Notes: generated from the sequence alone by a model not told the origin. A stretch of 60,101 nucleotides of DNA from an uncultured Flaviramulus sp. (GCA_947487155.1 CANKVS010000021.1:1-60101), one strand, 5' to 3'. Positions 1 through 9,483 are shown, numbered from the stretch's first letter. Translations and numbers: made by a program.

Positions 1-92
1 AACGGAACTGTTGGTGGAAAGCCTCGTTTTGTTTTTGGTATAAGTGGAACTATTTCCATTTCTATTGTATCTTTGTCTAGTACACTGTACAT
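1..92 (-). CDS. Transposase N-terminus, IS5-like, cut by the window edge
   Basis: The reverse strand reads 30 codons from an ATG at 92 to the window edge. The peptide begins MYSVLDKDTIEMEIVPL and continues IPKTKRGFPPTVP. This resembles the start of Bacteroidota IS5-family transposases, where a 'KRGF/Y' segment precedes the helix-turn-helix-like DUF4096 region. The DDE catalytic core would lie outside the window. I cannot define the terminal inverted repeat. The family call rests on a short stretch, so it is tentative. Confidence 0.5.
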   Translation of the reverse strand, partial: MYSVLDKDTIEMEIVPLIPKTKRGFPPTVP

Positions 93-449
93 AATGGGTT
101 GTTTTTGATTAATTTACGCTTCACAACGCAAATATCGGCAACCCTTTTTATTTGATTAATAAGTTTAAATCACTTCATTTTATATATTTTTAAAAACTTA
201 TAATCATACTATATAATTTTGATGGTAGCAATAGTTTTTACTGCATAATATTTACACAGAACTAAACAAATGGGAATAGAATGACACCTCTAAACAAGTT
301 TATTTGCAAATTATAGAAGAATTGATTGATAATGGGACAGAGGTATTATTTTGGGTGCACAGAAATAAACAAAAAGAGGTTTTTGTGTCTCTTTTTTTGA
401 TGCTACAATAATTCATATTACTAATAGGATTGTAAATTTATAATGATAT
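93..449. other. Intergenic region between IS fragment and Crp-like gene
   Basis: There is no convincing gene here. A hairpin-like stretch lies at 371-396 (AAAAAGAG paired with CTCTTTTT, then T-rich), which could be a weak terminator. A stop-free stretch at 280-411 encodes a plausible-looking peptide (…YLQIIEELIDNGTEVLFW…) but has no usable start, so it may be a gene remnant. I see no clear TAnnTTTG promoter for the downstream gene. Confidence 0.35.
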
Positions 450-1034
450 ATGAATAGAAATTTCGAATTTTTAAATTCTATTTCAAAAATTTCTGAAGAC
501 GTTTTTATAGAAATTAAAAAAGTTACTGAGTTTAAACGAATAAAAGCCGGGACCCAAATCGTAAAGTTTGGTGAAGTGCCCACAAAAGTTTGCATGTTAG
601 TTTCTGGAACAATGCGTTGTTATTTAAGAACAGAATCTGGAAAAGAGTTTAATAAAAGTTTTTATTTACCAACAAGTTTTGTCGCTTCTTTAACGGCGTT
701 AATAAAGAGAAAACCTTCACGATTTGTTTTTGAAACACTTTCAGATTGTAAAATTTATGAAATTGACTATTATAAACTTCTTGAGTTAACAGAAAAACAC
801 TCAGTAGTTAAAGATTTGTATTCTAGATCTTTAGAAGGTGTTTATGAGAAATATGAAAAACGTTTAGTTGAATTAATTTCGTTAGATGCAAAAGCTCGTT
901 ATTTAGAATTACGTATACAAATTCCGAATGTTGATGAGATAATTTCTCAATATCATATAGCGGCTTATCTAGGTATTACACCAGTACAATTAAGTAGAAT
1001 TAGAAAAAAAATAACAGAAATTAACATTTGTTAA
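450..1034 (+). CDS. Crp/Fnr family transcriptional regulator
   Basis: This is a 194-residue cytoplasmic DNA-binding regulator. The first ~115 residues have the cyclic-nucleotide-binding beta-roll pattern ('IKAGTQIVKFGEVPTKVCML', then 'SGTMRCYLRT'). A long helix follows, then a C-terminal helix-turn-helix ('IAAYLGITPVQLSRIRKKI'). The layout matches the small Bacteroidota Crp/Fnr proteins. I do not see the phosphate-binding residues of true cAMP receptors, and there is no Fnr-type cysteine cluster, so the ligand is unknown. It stands alone, beside the IS fragment and convergent with fumC. Confidence 0.85.
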   Translation: MNRNFEFLNSISKISEDVFIEIKKVTEFKRIKAGTQIVKFGEVPTKVCMLVSGTMRCYLRTESGKEFNKSFYLPTSFVASLTALIKRKPSRFVFETLSDCKIYEIDYYKLLELTEKHSVVKDLYSRSLEGVYEKYEKRLVELISLDAKARYLELRIQIPNVDEIISQYHIAAYLGITPVQLSRIRKKITEINIC

Positions 1035-1118
1035 TTATTAATGCTATGTTAAATTATATATTTGTCTTGATTTCCTTTTTAAGTGTAATATATAAAAGGA
1101 TTGATAGCTAACCAACCA

Positions 1119-1154
1119 AAAAAAACAGATAATACAGATATTATCTGTTTTTTT
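1119..1154. terminator. Bidirectional terminator between crp-like gene and fumC
   Basis: AAAAAACAGATAA at 1120-1132 pairs with TTATCTGTTTTTT at 1141-1153 around an 8-base loop. There is an A-tract on one side and a T-tract on the other. It lies between two convergent genes and can serve both. Confidence 0.85.
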
Positions 1155-1173
1155 ATATAAAAAGCTATAGCAA

Positions 1174-2571
1174 TTATTTTAAGCTACCAACCATGTCTTC
1201 AGGCTTAACCCAAACGTCATAATCTTCAGCAGTTACATAACCTAACCTAATAGCTTCTTCTTTTAAAGTTGTACCGTTTTTATGTGCAGTATTTGCAATT
1301 TCAGCAGCTTTATAATATCCTATTTTAGTATTTAAAGCAGTAACAAGCATTAAGGAATTGTTTAAAAGTTGCTTTATAACACCAGTATTAGGCTCAATAC
1401 CTATGGCACAATTTTTTTCAAAACTTACACAAGCATCACCAATTAATTGAGCAGATTGCAATACGTTGGCTGCCATAACAGGTTTAAAAACATTTAATTC
1501 GTAATGACCTTGCATACCGCCAACACCTATAGCAACATCGTTACCCATAACTTGTGCACAAACCATTGTTAAAGCTTCACATTGTGTTGGGTTTACTTTT
1601 CCAGGCATTATAGAACTTCCAGGTTCATTCGCTGGAATTATAATTTCTCCAATGCCACTTCTTGGTCCAGAAGCCATCATACGTACATCATTTGCAATTT
1701 TATTTAAAGATACTGCCAACTGTTTTAAAGCGCCGTGAGTTTCTACCAAGGCATCATGTGCAGCTAGAGCTTCAAATTTATTAGGTGCTGTAATAAAAGG
1801 GAACTTAGTAAAGTTTGCAATATATTTTGCTACAAGTTCACTATAACCATTTGGTGTGTTTAAACCTGTGCCAACAGCAGTTCCGCCTAAAGCTAACTCG
1901 CTTAAATGCGGTAAGGTATTTTCTAAAGCTTTAATACCGTGATCTAGCTGTGCAACATAGCCCGAAAGTTCTTGCCCAAGTGTTAATGGTGTAGCATCCA
2001 TTAAATGGGTGCGACCAATTTTTACAACATTATTAAATGTTTCAGCTTTTTTATTTAATGTATCTCGTAATTGTTTAACACCTGGGATAGTAGTTTCAAC
2101 TACTTTTTTGTATGCAGCTATGTGCATACCAGTAGGGAAGGTGTCGTTTGAAGATTGCGATTTATTTACATCATCGTTAGGTTGAATTGTTTTTTCACCT
2201 TCTCCAATAGTTTTTCCTGCTAATTGATGTGCTCTATTGGCAATAACTTCATTAACATTCATATTACTTTGCGTGCCAGAACCTGTTTGCCAAATCACTA
2301 ATGGAAACTGATTGTCGTGCTCGCCTTTTAAAATTTCATCACAAACTTGTGCAATTAAATCACGCTTTTCAACAGGTAAAACACCTAACTCACAATTTGT
2401 ATATGCCGCTGCTTTTTTAAGATAAGCAAATCCGTAAATTATTTCTAAAGGCATAGAGGCCGAAGCACCTATTTTAAAGTTGTTTCTTGAACGTTCTGTT
2501 TGGGCTCCCCAAAGTTTATTGGCAGGTACTTTTACCTCGCCCATAGTATCTTTTTCTATTCTAAAATCCAT
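1174..2571 (-). CDS. fumC: Class II fumarate hydratase
   Basis: FumC reversibly hydrates fumarate to L-malate in the TCA cycle in the cytosol. The 465-residue length is normal for the oxygen-stable class II enzyme. Family motifs are present: '[12 protein letters not shown]' near residue 100, the active-site segment '[16 protein letters not shown]' near 185-200, and the fumarase/aspartase signature '[11 protein letters not shown]' around 318-328. The ATG follows a -7 box (TAACTTTG, 2597-2604) by about 25 bases. It is monocistronic, with a strong hairpin terminator after the stop. Aspartase is the nearest alternative, but overall similarity favours fumarase. Confidence 0.96.
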   Translation of the reverse strand: MDFRIEKDTMGEVKVPANKLWGAQTERSRNNFKIGASASMPLEIIYGFAYLKKAAAYTNCELGVLPVEKRDLIAQVCDEILKGEHDNQFPLVIWQTGSGTQSNMNVNEVIANRAHQLAGKTIGEGEKTIQPNDDVNKSQSSNDTFPTGMHIAAYKKVVETTIPGVKQLRDTLNKKAETFNNVVKIGRTHLMDATPLTLGQELSGYVAQLDHGIKALENTLPHLSELALGGTAVGTGLNTPNGYSELVAKYIANFTKFPFITAPNKFEALAAHDALVETHGALKQLAVSLNKIANDVRMMASGPRSGIGEIIIPANEPGSSIMPGKVNPTQCEALTMVCAQVMGNDVAIGVGGMQGHYELNVFKPVMAANVLQSAQLIGDACVSFEKNCAIGIEPNTGVIKQLLNNSLMLVTALNTKIGYYKAAEIANTAHKNGTTLKEEAIRLGYVTAEDYDVWVKPEDMVGSLK

Positions 2572-2596
2572 TGTTAGTCATAATTTAATTGAGTTA

Positions 2597-2604
2597 CAAA
2601 GTTA
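2597..2604 (-). promoter_or_regulatory. Bacteroidota -7 promoter element of fumC
   Basis: The reverse strand reads TAACTTTG, an exact match to the TAnnTTTG -7 consensus. It lies 26 bases upstream of the fumC ATG. I see no clear -33 TTG at the usual spacing. Confidence 0.5.
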
Positions 2605-2756
2605 ACCTATTTGGGATGTTTTATTTTATGATTTTTGTTACTTTTTAAAAGATTTTTTAGGTTTTTAGGATTAGTTTCTAAAAAAGATTACTTTGCATAA
2701 CAAGGTTTAAAAAAAATCTGTAAACTTTAAATAGTATTAATTAAAAATATTAAAAA

Positions 2757-3398
2757 ATGGCAACAATTAGATTAGGAGACGAAGCCCCAAACTTTAATGC
2801 GCAATCTACTGAAGGTACCATTAATTTTCATGAATGGTTAGGCGATAGCTGGGGTATTTTATTTTCTCATCCTGCAGATTACACACCAGTTTGTACAACA
2901 GAATTAGGTACTGTGGCGAAATATAAAGCAGAGTTTGATAAACGCAACGTTAAAGTGGTAGCACTAAGTGTAGATGGTTTAGATTCTCATAACGGATGGG
3001 TGAAAGACATTAATGAAACACAACAAACTACAGTAAATTTCCCTATTATTGCTGACGAAGACAGAAATGTTTCTGAGTTATATGATATGATTCATCCAAA
3101 CGCCGATAGTAAGTTAACTGTTCGATCTGTATTTGTTATAGGCGTAGATAAAAAAGTTAAACTAACCATTACATATCCTGCATCTACGGGGAGGAATTTT
3201 GATGAATTGCTACGAGTTATTGATTCGTTACAATTAACGGCTTATCATAAAGTTGCAACACCTGCAAATTGGAATAATGGAGATGATTGTGTTGTAGTAC
3301 CTTCGGTTGCTACAGCAGATATTCCAGAGATATTTCCAAAAGGTTTTAAAGAAGTTAAACCGTATTTAAGAATGACACCTCAACCTAATTTAGATTAG
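2757..3398 (+). CDS. Peroxiredoxin, Prx6 (1-Cys) type
   Basis: This thiol peroxidase reduces H2O2 and alkyl hydroperoxides in the cytosol. The peroxidatic motif 'SHPADYTPVCTTELG' places the catalytic cysteine at residue 46, with the conserved Pro and Thr just before it. The 213-residue length and the extended C-terminal domain (after about residue 165, 'HKVATPANWNNGDDCVVVP') are typical of Prx6. The second cysteine, in the 'DDC' of that domain, is common in bacterial members. Its location next to fumC suggests no operon. A near-match -7 sequence lies about 65 bases upstream. Confidence 0.93.
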   Translation: MATIRLGDEAPNFNAQSTEGTINFHEWLGDSWGILFSHPADYTPVCTTELGTVAKYKAEFDKRNVKVVALSVDGLDSHNGWVKDINETQQTTVNFPIIADEDRNVSELYDMIHPNADSKLTVRSVFVIGVDKKVKLTITYPASTGRNFDELLRVIDSLQLTAYHKVATPANWNNGDDCVVVPSVATADIPEIFPKGFKEVKPYLRMTPQPNLD

Positions 3399-3442
3399 AA
3401 TAAAAACTGTTAAAAGAACTGTTAATAAATTTTAATTTGATA

Positions 3443-3473
3443 TTGTATAACAAATAGCTTTGCATTATCTTTG
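3443..3473 (+). promoter_or_regulatory. Promoter (-33 TTG, -7 TATCTTTG) of small membrane protein gene
   Basis: TTG at 3443-3445 is followed after a 20-base spacer by TATCTTTG at 3466-3473. Both the sequence and the spacing match the Bacteroidota consensus. A second TAnnTTTG (TAGCTTTG, 3455-3462) overlaps it. The predicted start of transcription falls about 23 bases before the ATG at 3503. Confidence 0.65.
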
Positions 3474-3502
3474 CATAAGATTTTTAAAAAGACACTTTTA
3501 TT

Positions 3503-3676
3503 ATGTTTGATTTTGACCAATATTTAGGATTTTTAGCGTTTTTAACCATATTAACTATAGGTTTTTGGTTAATGATATTTTTATTAACGTTTGTTATTCC
3601 TTATTGGATTGGAGGATCTTTAATTGAAAGACTTAAAGAAATTAGAGCAGAGAAAAAAGCAAAGCGACAAGCTTAA
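3503..3676 (+). CDS. Small single-pass membrane protein, 57 residues
   Basis: The ATG follows a good promoter. The peptide begins MFDFDQYLGFLAFLTIL. One long hydrophobic segment covers residues ~8-33 ('FLTILTIGFWLMIFLLTFVI'). A short charged tail at residues 42-57 (ERLKEIRAEKKAKRQ) should stay in the cytoplasm by the positive-inside rule. A perfect terminator follows the stop by about 20 bases, so this is a complete transcription unit. I do not recognise the family. Its own promoter and terminator argue that it is a real gene and not a chance ORF. Confidence 0.7.
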   Translation: MFDFDQYLGFLAFLTILTIGFWLMIFLLTFVIPYWIGGSLIERLKEIRAEKKAKRQA

Positions 3677-3695
3677 ACTTTAATTTATAGATAAC

Positions 3696-3728
3696 AAAAA
3701 AAGGAAGCTAATTTAGCTTCCTTTTTTT
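3696..3728. terminator. Bidirectional terminator
   Basis: AAAAAAAGGAAGCTAA is followed at once by its near-perfect complement TTAGCTTCCTTTTTTT, giving a strong stem with a poly-A/poly-T border. It separates the small membrane gene from the convergent receptor gene and can terminate both. Confidence 0.88.
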
Positions 3729-3748
3729 GTTTGTCTTTAAGACATATA

Positions 3749-6196
3749 TTAACCTTCAAAACCAAAGCCACCGCCGCCACGACCTTCACGTTGTATTTTC
3801 TTTTTCTGATTAAATCTATAGGTGAATGATAAATTATAACTGCGTACACCTCTAAATCTAATTTCTCTAGAGCTAAAAAAGGTTTCAGCATCTACATCCC
3901 CTCTAAATTTACTGCTGTTGAGCACATCATTAACATTAAAGGCAATAGAGGCTTTTTCTTTAAACAAATCTTTACTAAAAGCCATAGTTGTAGAAAAATT
4001 GCCTTTTCTTTTGTTTTGAGCATCTTCACTTGGGCCTCTATATCCCATATTTGTTTGCCAATCTATTGCTCCTGGTAATGTGTATTTGTTATTTAACCTA
4101 AAATACCACCTTACATTGTTTGCGCTTAAATCGACACCATTATATTGACCGTCTGTAATAGATTTAAACACATTAAAATCACTATTAATCCGCCACTTTT
4201 TTGATGGACTATAATTTAAATTAAATTCGAATCCGTATCTGTCGTTAGTTCCTGCATTAACAGGTGTTCGCCTTATTACTGGTACATCTTCACCATTAAT
4301 ATTTACGGTGTTTCCTGTATTAATACTTACCCATTCATTTTCGTCTGTTGTACGCTGAAAGTATAATGAAGAACTTAAAGTGAATTTACTAAAGCGGTTT
4401 AAATACCCTAAATCAAGTTTGTTAGAATAACTAGGGTTTAAATCTGGATTACCCTGAAAAATATTAGTTAAACTAGATCTAGAGGGAAAAGGATTTAAGT
4501 GAAATCCGCTTGGTCTACTAAGCCTTCTATTATAACCTAAGGTAATATTTTGAGTGTCGCTAATTTCATAACTTAAATTAAGCGTAGGAAATAATCCTGT
4601 AAAGTTTTTCTTTTCGTAATCTCCAGATGTTGGTTGGTCGATAGTAATTTGAGTATTCTCTAAGCGAAGTCCTAACAAGTAGGAAAATTTATTTATTTTA
4701 CTTCCAAACTGGCTGTACACAGAATTTAAATAAATTCTATAATTAAAAAGGTTGGTTAAATTATTATCAACTTCAAAGATATTAGTGCTTTCGTTAAAAA
4801 GCTCTACAACATAATCGGTAGATTTATCGCTAAAATCGCCTCTATAGCCCAATTCAAATTGTTTGTTTTCTCCAATTGGTAATACATAGTCAGTTTGTAA
4901 TAAAACTTTTGACTCATCTTCTCTAGTAAAAACCATTTCGGAATCTATACCATTTTGATTGACAAATTCATCTTTGTTTTGATCAGAATCTTCATATTGA
5001 AAATCGAACGAAAATTTATGACCACTGGTTTTAAAGTTTTTGGTATAGTTTAATGCATATTGAATAGTTTTTGAATCGCTTGGTTCTGGCTTTATACGAA
5101 TGTTTTCGCCAGTTAAATTAAAATTAGCATCATATTGCAAAATTCTACTAGTAGATTCACTATTACCACTTCTATCATTATACACTAATGAAGTTGTGAT
5201 TGAAGACGATTCATTTACATACCACTCTAAGCCCATATTACTTGTTACGCCTTTGCTTTCGTTTATCCAATCTGTTTTTTCATCTATAAAATTACCAGTA
5301 GTTTTATATCTTGTAAAATTATACGAGTATCCAGGGGTTTCTCTATAGCCATAAGATGTTGTATTAAAAAAATTAACATCGCCAGTTCTGTAGTTTATAT
5401 TACCAGATATACCAGCAGCATCAGGATAACCTGCATTAGCTGTAACAGCACCATTTAATCCTTGAAGTTTACTACGACGTAAAATGATATTTAAAATTCC
5501 TGCTGTTCCTTCAGCTTCGTAACGAGCAGAAGGGGAGGTGATTACTTCTACTTTTTCAATAGACTCAGCGGGCAATTGCCTTAACGCTTCGGTAGAGTTT
5601 AAACCAACTAAACCAGATGGTTTACCGTTAATAAGAATGCGTACATTATCATTTCCTCTTAAAGCAACATTGCCTTCAACATCTACAGAAACAGAAGGGA
5701 CATTATCTAAAACATCGCTCACCGAACCACCATTAACCGTAAGGTCTTTGCCTACGTTATATATTCTTTTATCTAGTTTAATTTCTACAGTTGTACGTTC
5801 TGCAATAATTTCAACTTCGTCTAAAGATTCTGTATCGAGAGCCAATGAAAATGTTCCTAGATTTTCATTTTTTGTTATAATTTTATCTGAAATTGTATGT
5901 GTTTTAAAAGAGATATATTCAATGGTAATATTGTAAATTCCCTTTGGAACAGGAATACTAAAATCTCCATTAATATCTGTAATGCCTCCCGTTGTAATTT
6001 TATTTTCTTTTATGTTGAAAAAAGCTATGGTGGCATATTCTAGTGGTTCTTTGGTTTCTTCATCTAAAACCTTTCCAGTAATTATAACATCTTTTTCTAT
6101 ACCAGCTAATGCTGAAGCTTTTGTAGCCTTTGGTTGTGCATAAATATTAGTAAAAGATGTAGAAAACGTGAAAATTACTATAAATAGCTTATTCAT
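3749..6196 (-). CDS. TonB-dependent-receptor-like outer membrane beta-barrel protein
   Basis: The 815-residue precursor has a signal peptide (MNKLFIVIFTFSTSFTNIYA). A CarboxypepD_reg-like beta-sandwich follows (~30-120: 'GKVLDEETKEPLEYATIAF'), then a TonB plug domain (~130-225: 'VPSVSVDVEGNVALRGND', 'LRQLPAESIEKVEVIT'). The rest is an OMP_b-brl_3 barrel. This layout matches the large flavobacterial receptor subgroup without a SusD partner, and no susD lies nearby. The Gly-rich C-terminus (RGGGGFGFE) is common there. An in-frame ATG at 6211 overlaps the predicted -7 box at 6209-6216, so I prefer 6196. The substrate is unknown. Confidence 0.88.
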   Translation of the reverse strand: MNKLFIVIFTFSTSFTNIYAQPKATKASALAGIEKDVIITGKVLDEETKEPLEYATIAFFNIKENKITTGGITDINGDFSIPVPKGIYNITIEYISFKTHTISDKIITKNENLGTFSLALDTESLDEVEIIAERTTVEIKLDKRIYNVGKDLTVNGGSVSDVLDNVPSVSVDVEGNVALRGNDNVRILINGKPSGLVGLNSTEALRQLPAESIEKVEVITSPSARYEAEGTAGILNIILRRSKLQGLNGAVTANAGYPDAAGISGNINYRTGDVNFFNTTSYGYRETPGYSYNFTRYKTTGNFIDEKTDWINESKGVTSNMGLEWYVNESSSITTSLVYNDRSGNSESTSRILQYDANFNLTGENIRIKPEPSDSKTIQYALNYTKNFKTSGHKFSFDFQYEDSDQNKDEFVNQNGIDSEMVFTREDESKVLLQTDYVLPIGENKQFELGYRGDFSDKSTDYVVELFNESTNIFEVDNNLTNLFNYRIYLNSVYSQFGSKINKFSYLLGLRLENTQITIDQPTSGDYEKKNFTGLFPTLNLSYEISDTQNITLGYNRRLSRPSGFHLNPFPSRSSLTNIFQGNPDLNPSYSNKLDLGYLNRFSKFTLSSSLYFQRTTDENEWVSINTGNTVNINGEDVPVIRRTPVNAGTNDRYGFEFNLNYSPSKKWRINSDFNVFKSITDGQYNGVDLSANNVRWYFRLNNKYTLPGAIDWQTNMGYRGPSEDAQNKRKGNFSTTMAFSKDLFKEKASIAFNVNDVLNSSKFRGDVDAETFFSSREIRFRGVRSYNLSFTYRFNQKKKIQREGRGGGGFGFEG

Positions 6197-6208
6197 GATG
6201 GTTTTTTG

Positions 6209-6229
6209 CAAAATTAAATAGCAAAAGTA
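6209..6229 (-). promoter_or_regulatory. -7 elements of the receptor gene
   Basis: On the reverse strand there are two TAnnTTTG matches: TACTTTTG (6222-6229) and TAATTTTG (6209-6216). They lie immediately upstream of the preferred ATG at 6196. Transcription from either leaves a very short leader. Confidence 0.45.
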
Positions 6230-6290
6230 ACCTATGATTTAGCGGTCTTGGGTTAAAACTTTGTTAAAAAGAATACGTGAATGTTAATGC

Positions 6291-6632
6291 TTAAATAATG
6301 TCTAAAATTAATTCTGGCGGCCTACCAATAATAGCTTTATTTTTGTTTATAACTATTGGTCTTTCAATAAGTTTTGGGTTATTTACCATAGCCTCAATTA
6401 TTGCTTCATCGCTAAGTGTTTTACCTTTAAAATTTGTTTTCCAAATAGTTTCGTTTTTTCGTACTAAATCGATAGGCTTTATTTTAAGCAGGGTTATTAT
6501 GTTTGTTAGATCTTCTTTTGAAAGTAAATCATCTAAATATTTAACAACTTCAAAAGGTTTTCCAGATTGTTCTAAAATATCTAGCCCGCAACGCGATTTA
6601 CTACATCTGCTATTATGATATATTGTAATCAT
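6291..6632 (-). CDS. ArsC/Spx-like arsenate reductase family protein
   Basis: This 113-residue thioredoxin-fold protein carries the ArsC nucleophile motif 'HNSRCSKSR' (Cys10). Further on are 'RPIVI' (~91-95), which contains the arginine of the arsenate pocket, and 'AIIGRPPE'. Glutaredoxin-linked ArsC reduces arsenate to arsenite. No arsenic regulator, Acr3 or ArsP lies nearby, so a general thiol-oxidoreductase role is equally likely. Its ATG overlaps the HAD stop codon (TAATG) and the prfB gene lies upstream, so it is probably the last gene of a prfB-HAD-arsC transcript. Confidence 0.82.
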   Translation of the reverse strand: MITIYHNSRCSKSRCGLDILEQSGKPFEVVKYLDDLLSKEDLTNIITLLKIKPIDLVRKNETIWKTNFKGKTLSDEAIIEAMVNNPKLIERPIVINKNKAIIGRPPELILDII

Positions 6633-7249
6633 TATAAATTTATATTATAAGTTTTTAATTGACTGTTGAGTTGTTTGGGGCTTTTAAATTGAATACCATT
6701 TATTCCTAAACTATTGGCAGCTTCAATATTTCTTAAATTGTCGTCAATAAATATGGCGTTTTCGGCTTTAATATTGAAACGCTCTAAAGTAAGATTGTAA
6801 ATTTCAGCAAATGGTTTTCTTGTTTTTTCTTCACCTGAAACTATAATACCTTCAAACCAATGTAAAAATTCGAAACGTTCTAAGGCAATAGGAAAAGTTT
6901 CTGCACTCCAGTTTGTAAGTGCAACAACTTTGTATGAGTTATTTTTTATAAGCTTTTCAAGAATTTGAACAGTTCCTTCAATGGCTTCACCTAACATGTC
7001 TACCCAACGACCATAAAACATTTCAATTTCATTTTTATATTCTGGAAATAGTGCGATGCGCTCCTCTGTAGCTTTTGCTATAGGGTAACCAGCATCTTGA
7101 TTTTCGTTCCAATCACTCGTACAAATATTATCGAAAAACCATTGCATTTTTTCTCGATCACCATTAAAAACATCTAAATACACGTATTCAGGATTCCAGT
7201 CAATTAGCACCCCGCCAAGGTCGAATATAATCGTATCTATTTTTTTCAT
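6632..7249 (-). CDS. HAD-superfamily hydrolase, YihX-like
   Basis: This 205-residue protein has all four HAD motifs. Motif I is 'IIFDLGGVLIDWN' (nucleophile Asp10, with Gly in place of the usual second Asp, as in YihX-type phosphatases). Motif II is 'VALTNWSAE', motif III is the Lys in 'SGEEKTRKP', and motif IV is 'IFIDDNLRN'. The helical cap between motifs I and II makes it subclass IA. The likely role is a cytosolic phosphatase for a small sugar phosphate; the substrate is not evident. It starts 6 bases after the prfB stop and overlaps arsC by one base. Confidence 0.87.
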   Translation of the reverse strand: MKKIDTIIFDLGGVLIDWNPEYVYLDVFNGDREKMQWFFDNICTSDWNENQDAGYPIAKATEERIALFPEYKNEIEMFYGRWVDMLGEAIEGTVQILEKLIKNNSYKVVALTNWSAETFPIALERFEFLHWFEGIIVSGEEKTRKPFAEIYNLTLERFNIKAENAIFIDDNLRNIEAANSLGINGIQFKSPKQLNSQLKTYNINL

Positions 7250-7255
7250 TTTAAC

Positions 7256-8366
7256 TTATAAAGCATTAGTGTCTTCCTCTTTTTGTCCCATCATCATTAA
7301 ATACGATTTTAAGAAGGCATCAATATTACCATCCATAACAGCATCAACATTACCAGTTTCGTGTGCTGTACGAACATCTTTAACCAATTTATAGGGGTGC
7401 ATGACATAATTACGAATTTGGCTTCCCCATTCAATTTTCATCTTACCAGCTTCAATATCATCACGTTGTGCGAGCTGTTTTTGCAACTCAATTTCATAGA
7501 GTTGAGACTTTAGCATTTGCATAGCCCTAGCTCTATTATCGTGTTGTGAACGCGTTTCTGAACATGAAATTTGAATACCTGTAGGCTTGTGTGTTAACTG
7601 TACTTTGGTTTCAACTTTATTAACATTTTGCCCACCAGCACCACTAGATCTCGCAGTAACAATCTCTATATCGGCAGGATTTATATCAATTTCTATAGTA
7701 TCATCAACCAGTGGATATACATAAACAGACGCAAAACTGGTATGACGCTTTGCATTACTATCAAATGGAGAAATACGCACCAAACGGTGTACGCCATTCT
7801 CGCCTTTTAACCATCCAAAAGCAAAATCGCCTTCTATCTCTAAAGTAACTGTTTTTATACCTGCAACATCACCTTCCTGGAAATTGAGTTCTTTAACTTT
7901 AAATCCACTTTTTTCGGCATACATTAGGTACATGCGCATAAGCATGCTTGCCCAATCACAGCTTTCTGTTCCTCCAGCACCAGCAGTAATTTGTAAAACA
8001 GCACTAAGGCTATCGCCTTCTTCAGAAAGCATGTTTTTAAACTCTATGTCTTCAAGAAGTGTGGTTACTTTTTTGTATTGTTCTTCGACTTCCTCGGCAG
8101 TGTATTCGCCTTCTTTGTAAAATTCATAGAGGATTTCTAAATCGTCGACACCCGTTTTTGAGCTATTATAGTCTTCAACCCATTTTTTTTTCACACGAAG
8201 TGATTTCATAATTATTTCTGCAGCTTTAGAATCGTTCCAGAAATTGGGATCGAAGGTTTGCTCTTCTTCGTTTTGTATTTCTATAAGTTTGGCATCTATG
8301 TCAAAGATAGTGCCTTAGTTTGTCAAGGCGGGTGCTTAGATCTTTAATTTGATCGGATGTAATCAT
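7256..8366 (-). CDS. prfB: Peptide chain release factor 2 with programmed +1 frameshift
   Basis: RF2 ends translation at UGA and UAA. The main frame encodes the stop-codon recognition tripeptide SPF ('[10 protein letters not shown]') and the peptidyl-tRNA hydrolysis motif GGQ ('[13 protein letters not shown]'). The true start is at 8366. It reads 21 codons ([21 protein letters not shown]) and meets an in-frame TGA (8301-8303) within TATCTTTGAC. A +1 shift there continues [13 protein letters not shown]… into the long frame, giving 369 residues in total. Annotating from the internal Met at 8209 would remove the N-terminal helix. Downstream HAD and arsC genes appear co-transcribed. Confidence 0.95.
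8300..8309 (-). promoter_or_regulatory. prfB autoregulatory frameshift site
   Basis: The reverse strand reads TATCTTTGAC: the CUU codon slips on UUU next to a UGA stop followed by C, the same core as in E. coli prfB. Low RF2 favours shifting and high RF2 favours termination. The stimulatory Shine-Dalgarno-like sequence of E. coli (AGGGGG, three bases before CUU) is reduced here to AAGG a few bases further upstream. Confidence 0.92.
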
Positions 8367-8463
8367 GTGTTTAATATATTTTGAACAAAAATAGGATTTA
8401 AACTTTCAGAAGAAAACTAATATTGATAGAATTTTATAGATTTACGATTAAATATAGCGTAGC

Positions 8464-9483
8464 ATGATAATAGACCTAAGAAGCGATACAGTAACCAAAC
8501 CAACAAAAGAGATGCTAGATGGCATGACGCAAGCCAATGTTGGTGATGATGTGTATAAAGAAGACCCAACAGTAAATATTTTAGAAGAGCGTATAGCCGC
8601 CATGTTTGGAAAAGAAAAAGCACTATTTTTTCCAACAGGTAGTATGGCAAATCAAGCTGCCTTAAAATTACATACTAACCCTGGTGATCAAGTAATTTGT
8701 GACAAATACGCTCATATTTATAATTACGAAGGTGGAGGCGCATCGTTTAATAGTGGCGTGTCTTGCAAATTAATAGATGGCAATCGTGGTATGTTTACAG
8801 CAAATCAAGTTTTAGAAGCTATTAATCCGCCCGATTTTTATCATAGTCCGTTAACATCTTTAGTTGAAATAGAAAACACAACCAATAAAGGAGGTGGTGC
8901 GTGTTGGGATTTTAACGAAATTAGAAAAATTAGAAAAATTTGTGATAATAATAAACTCGGATTTCATTTAGATGGTGCGCGCTTGTGGCATGCCTTGGTT
9001 GCAAAAAATGAAACACCAAAGCAATATGGCGATGTGTTCGATACTATCTCGGTGTGCTTAAGTAAAGGCTTAGGTTGCCCTATAGGCTCGGTTTTAATTG
9101 GGGATAACGCTATTATGAGTAATGCTATAAGAATTAGAAAAATTCTTGGTGGTGGTATGCGACAAGTAGGGTATTTAGCTGCGGCAGGTTTATATGCTTT
9201 AGATAATAATATTGAAAGATTACAAGAAGATCATAAAAAAGCTAAAGAAATAGGCAAGGAGTTAACAAAATTATCAATTATAAAAACTGTAGAATCTATT
9301 GAAACTAATATTGTAATTTTTGAATTAAACAACGGTATTGATGAAACTGCATTTGTGAAATCTCTAGCTAATAAAAACGTTTATATTATTGGTATGGGAG
9401 GCGGAAAATTAAGAATGGTAACCCATTTAGATTATACAAATGAAATGCATGATAAGCTATTAACTCTACTTAAAAATTTATAA
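8464..9483 (+). CDS. ltaE: Low-specificity L-threonine aldolase
   Basis: This PLP enzyme cleaves L-threonine or L-allo-threonine to glycine and acetaldehyde. It is a 339-residue, fold-type I protein. It starts with the family hallmark '[12 protein letters not shown]', followed by '[12 protein letters not shown]' and 'FPTGSMANQ'. The PLP-binding aspartate is in '[11 protein letters not shown]', and the Schiff-base lysine lies near residue 200 in '[13 protein letters not shown]'. It is divergent from prfB and converges on ybaB with only 13 bases between stop codons. The symbol follows the E. coli homologue. Confidence 0.93.
   Translation: MIIDLRSDTVTKPTKEMLDGMTQANVGDDVYKEDPTVNILEERIAAMFGKEKALFFPTGSMANQAALKLHTNPGDQVICDKYAHIYNYEGGGASFNSGVSCKLIDGNRGMFTANQVLEAINPPDFYHSPLTSLVEIENTTNKGGGACWDFNEIRKIRKICDNNKLGFHLDGARLWHALVAKNETPKQYGDVFDTISVCLSKGLGCPIGSVLIGDNAIMSNAIRIRKILGGGMRQVGYLAAAGLYALDNNIERLQEDHKKAKEIGKELTKLSIIKTVESIETNIVIFELNNGIDETAFVKSLANKNVYIIGMGGGKLRMVTHLDYTNEMHDKLLTLLKNL

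Noticed and set aside
6291..6632. Arsenic resistance operon
   Set aside because: Only an ArsC/Spx-like protein is present; no ArsR, Acr3, ArsB or ArsP nearby, so detoxification is not supported.
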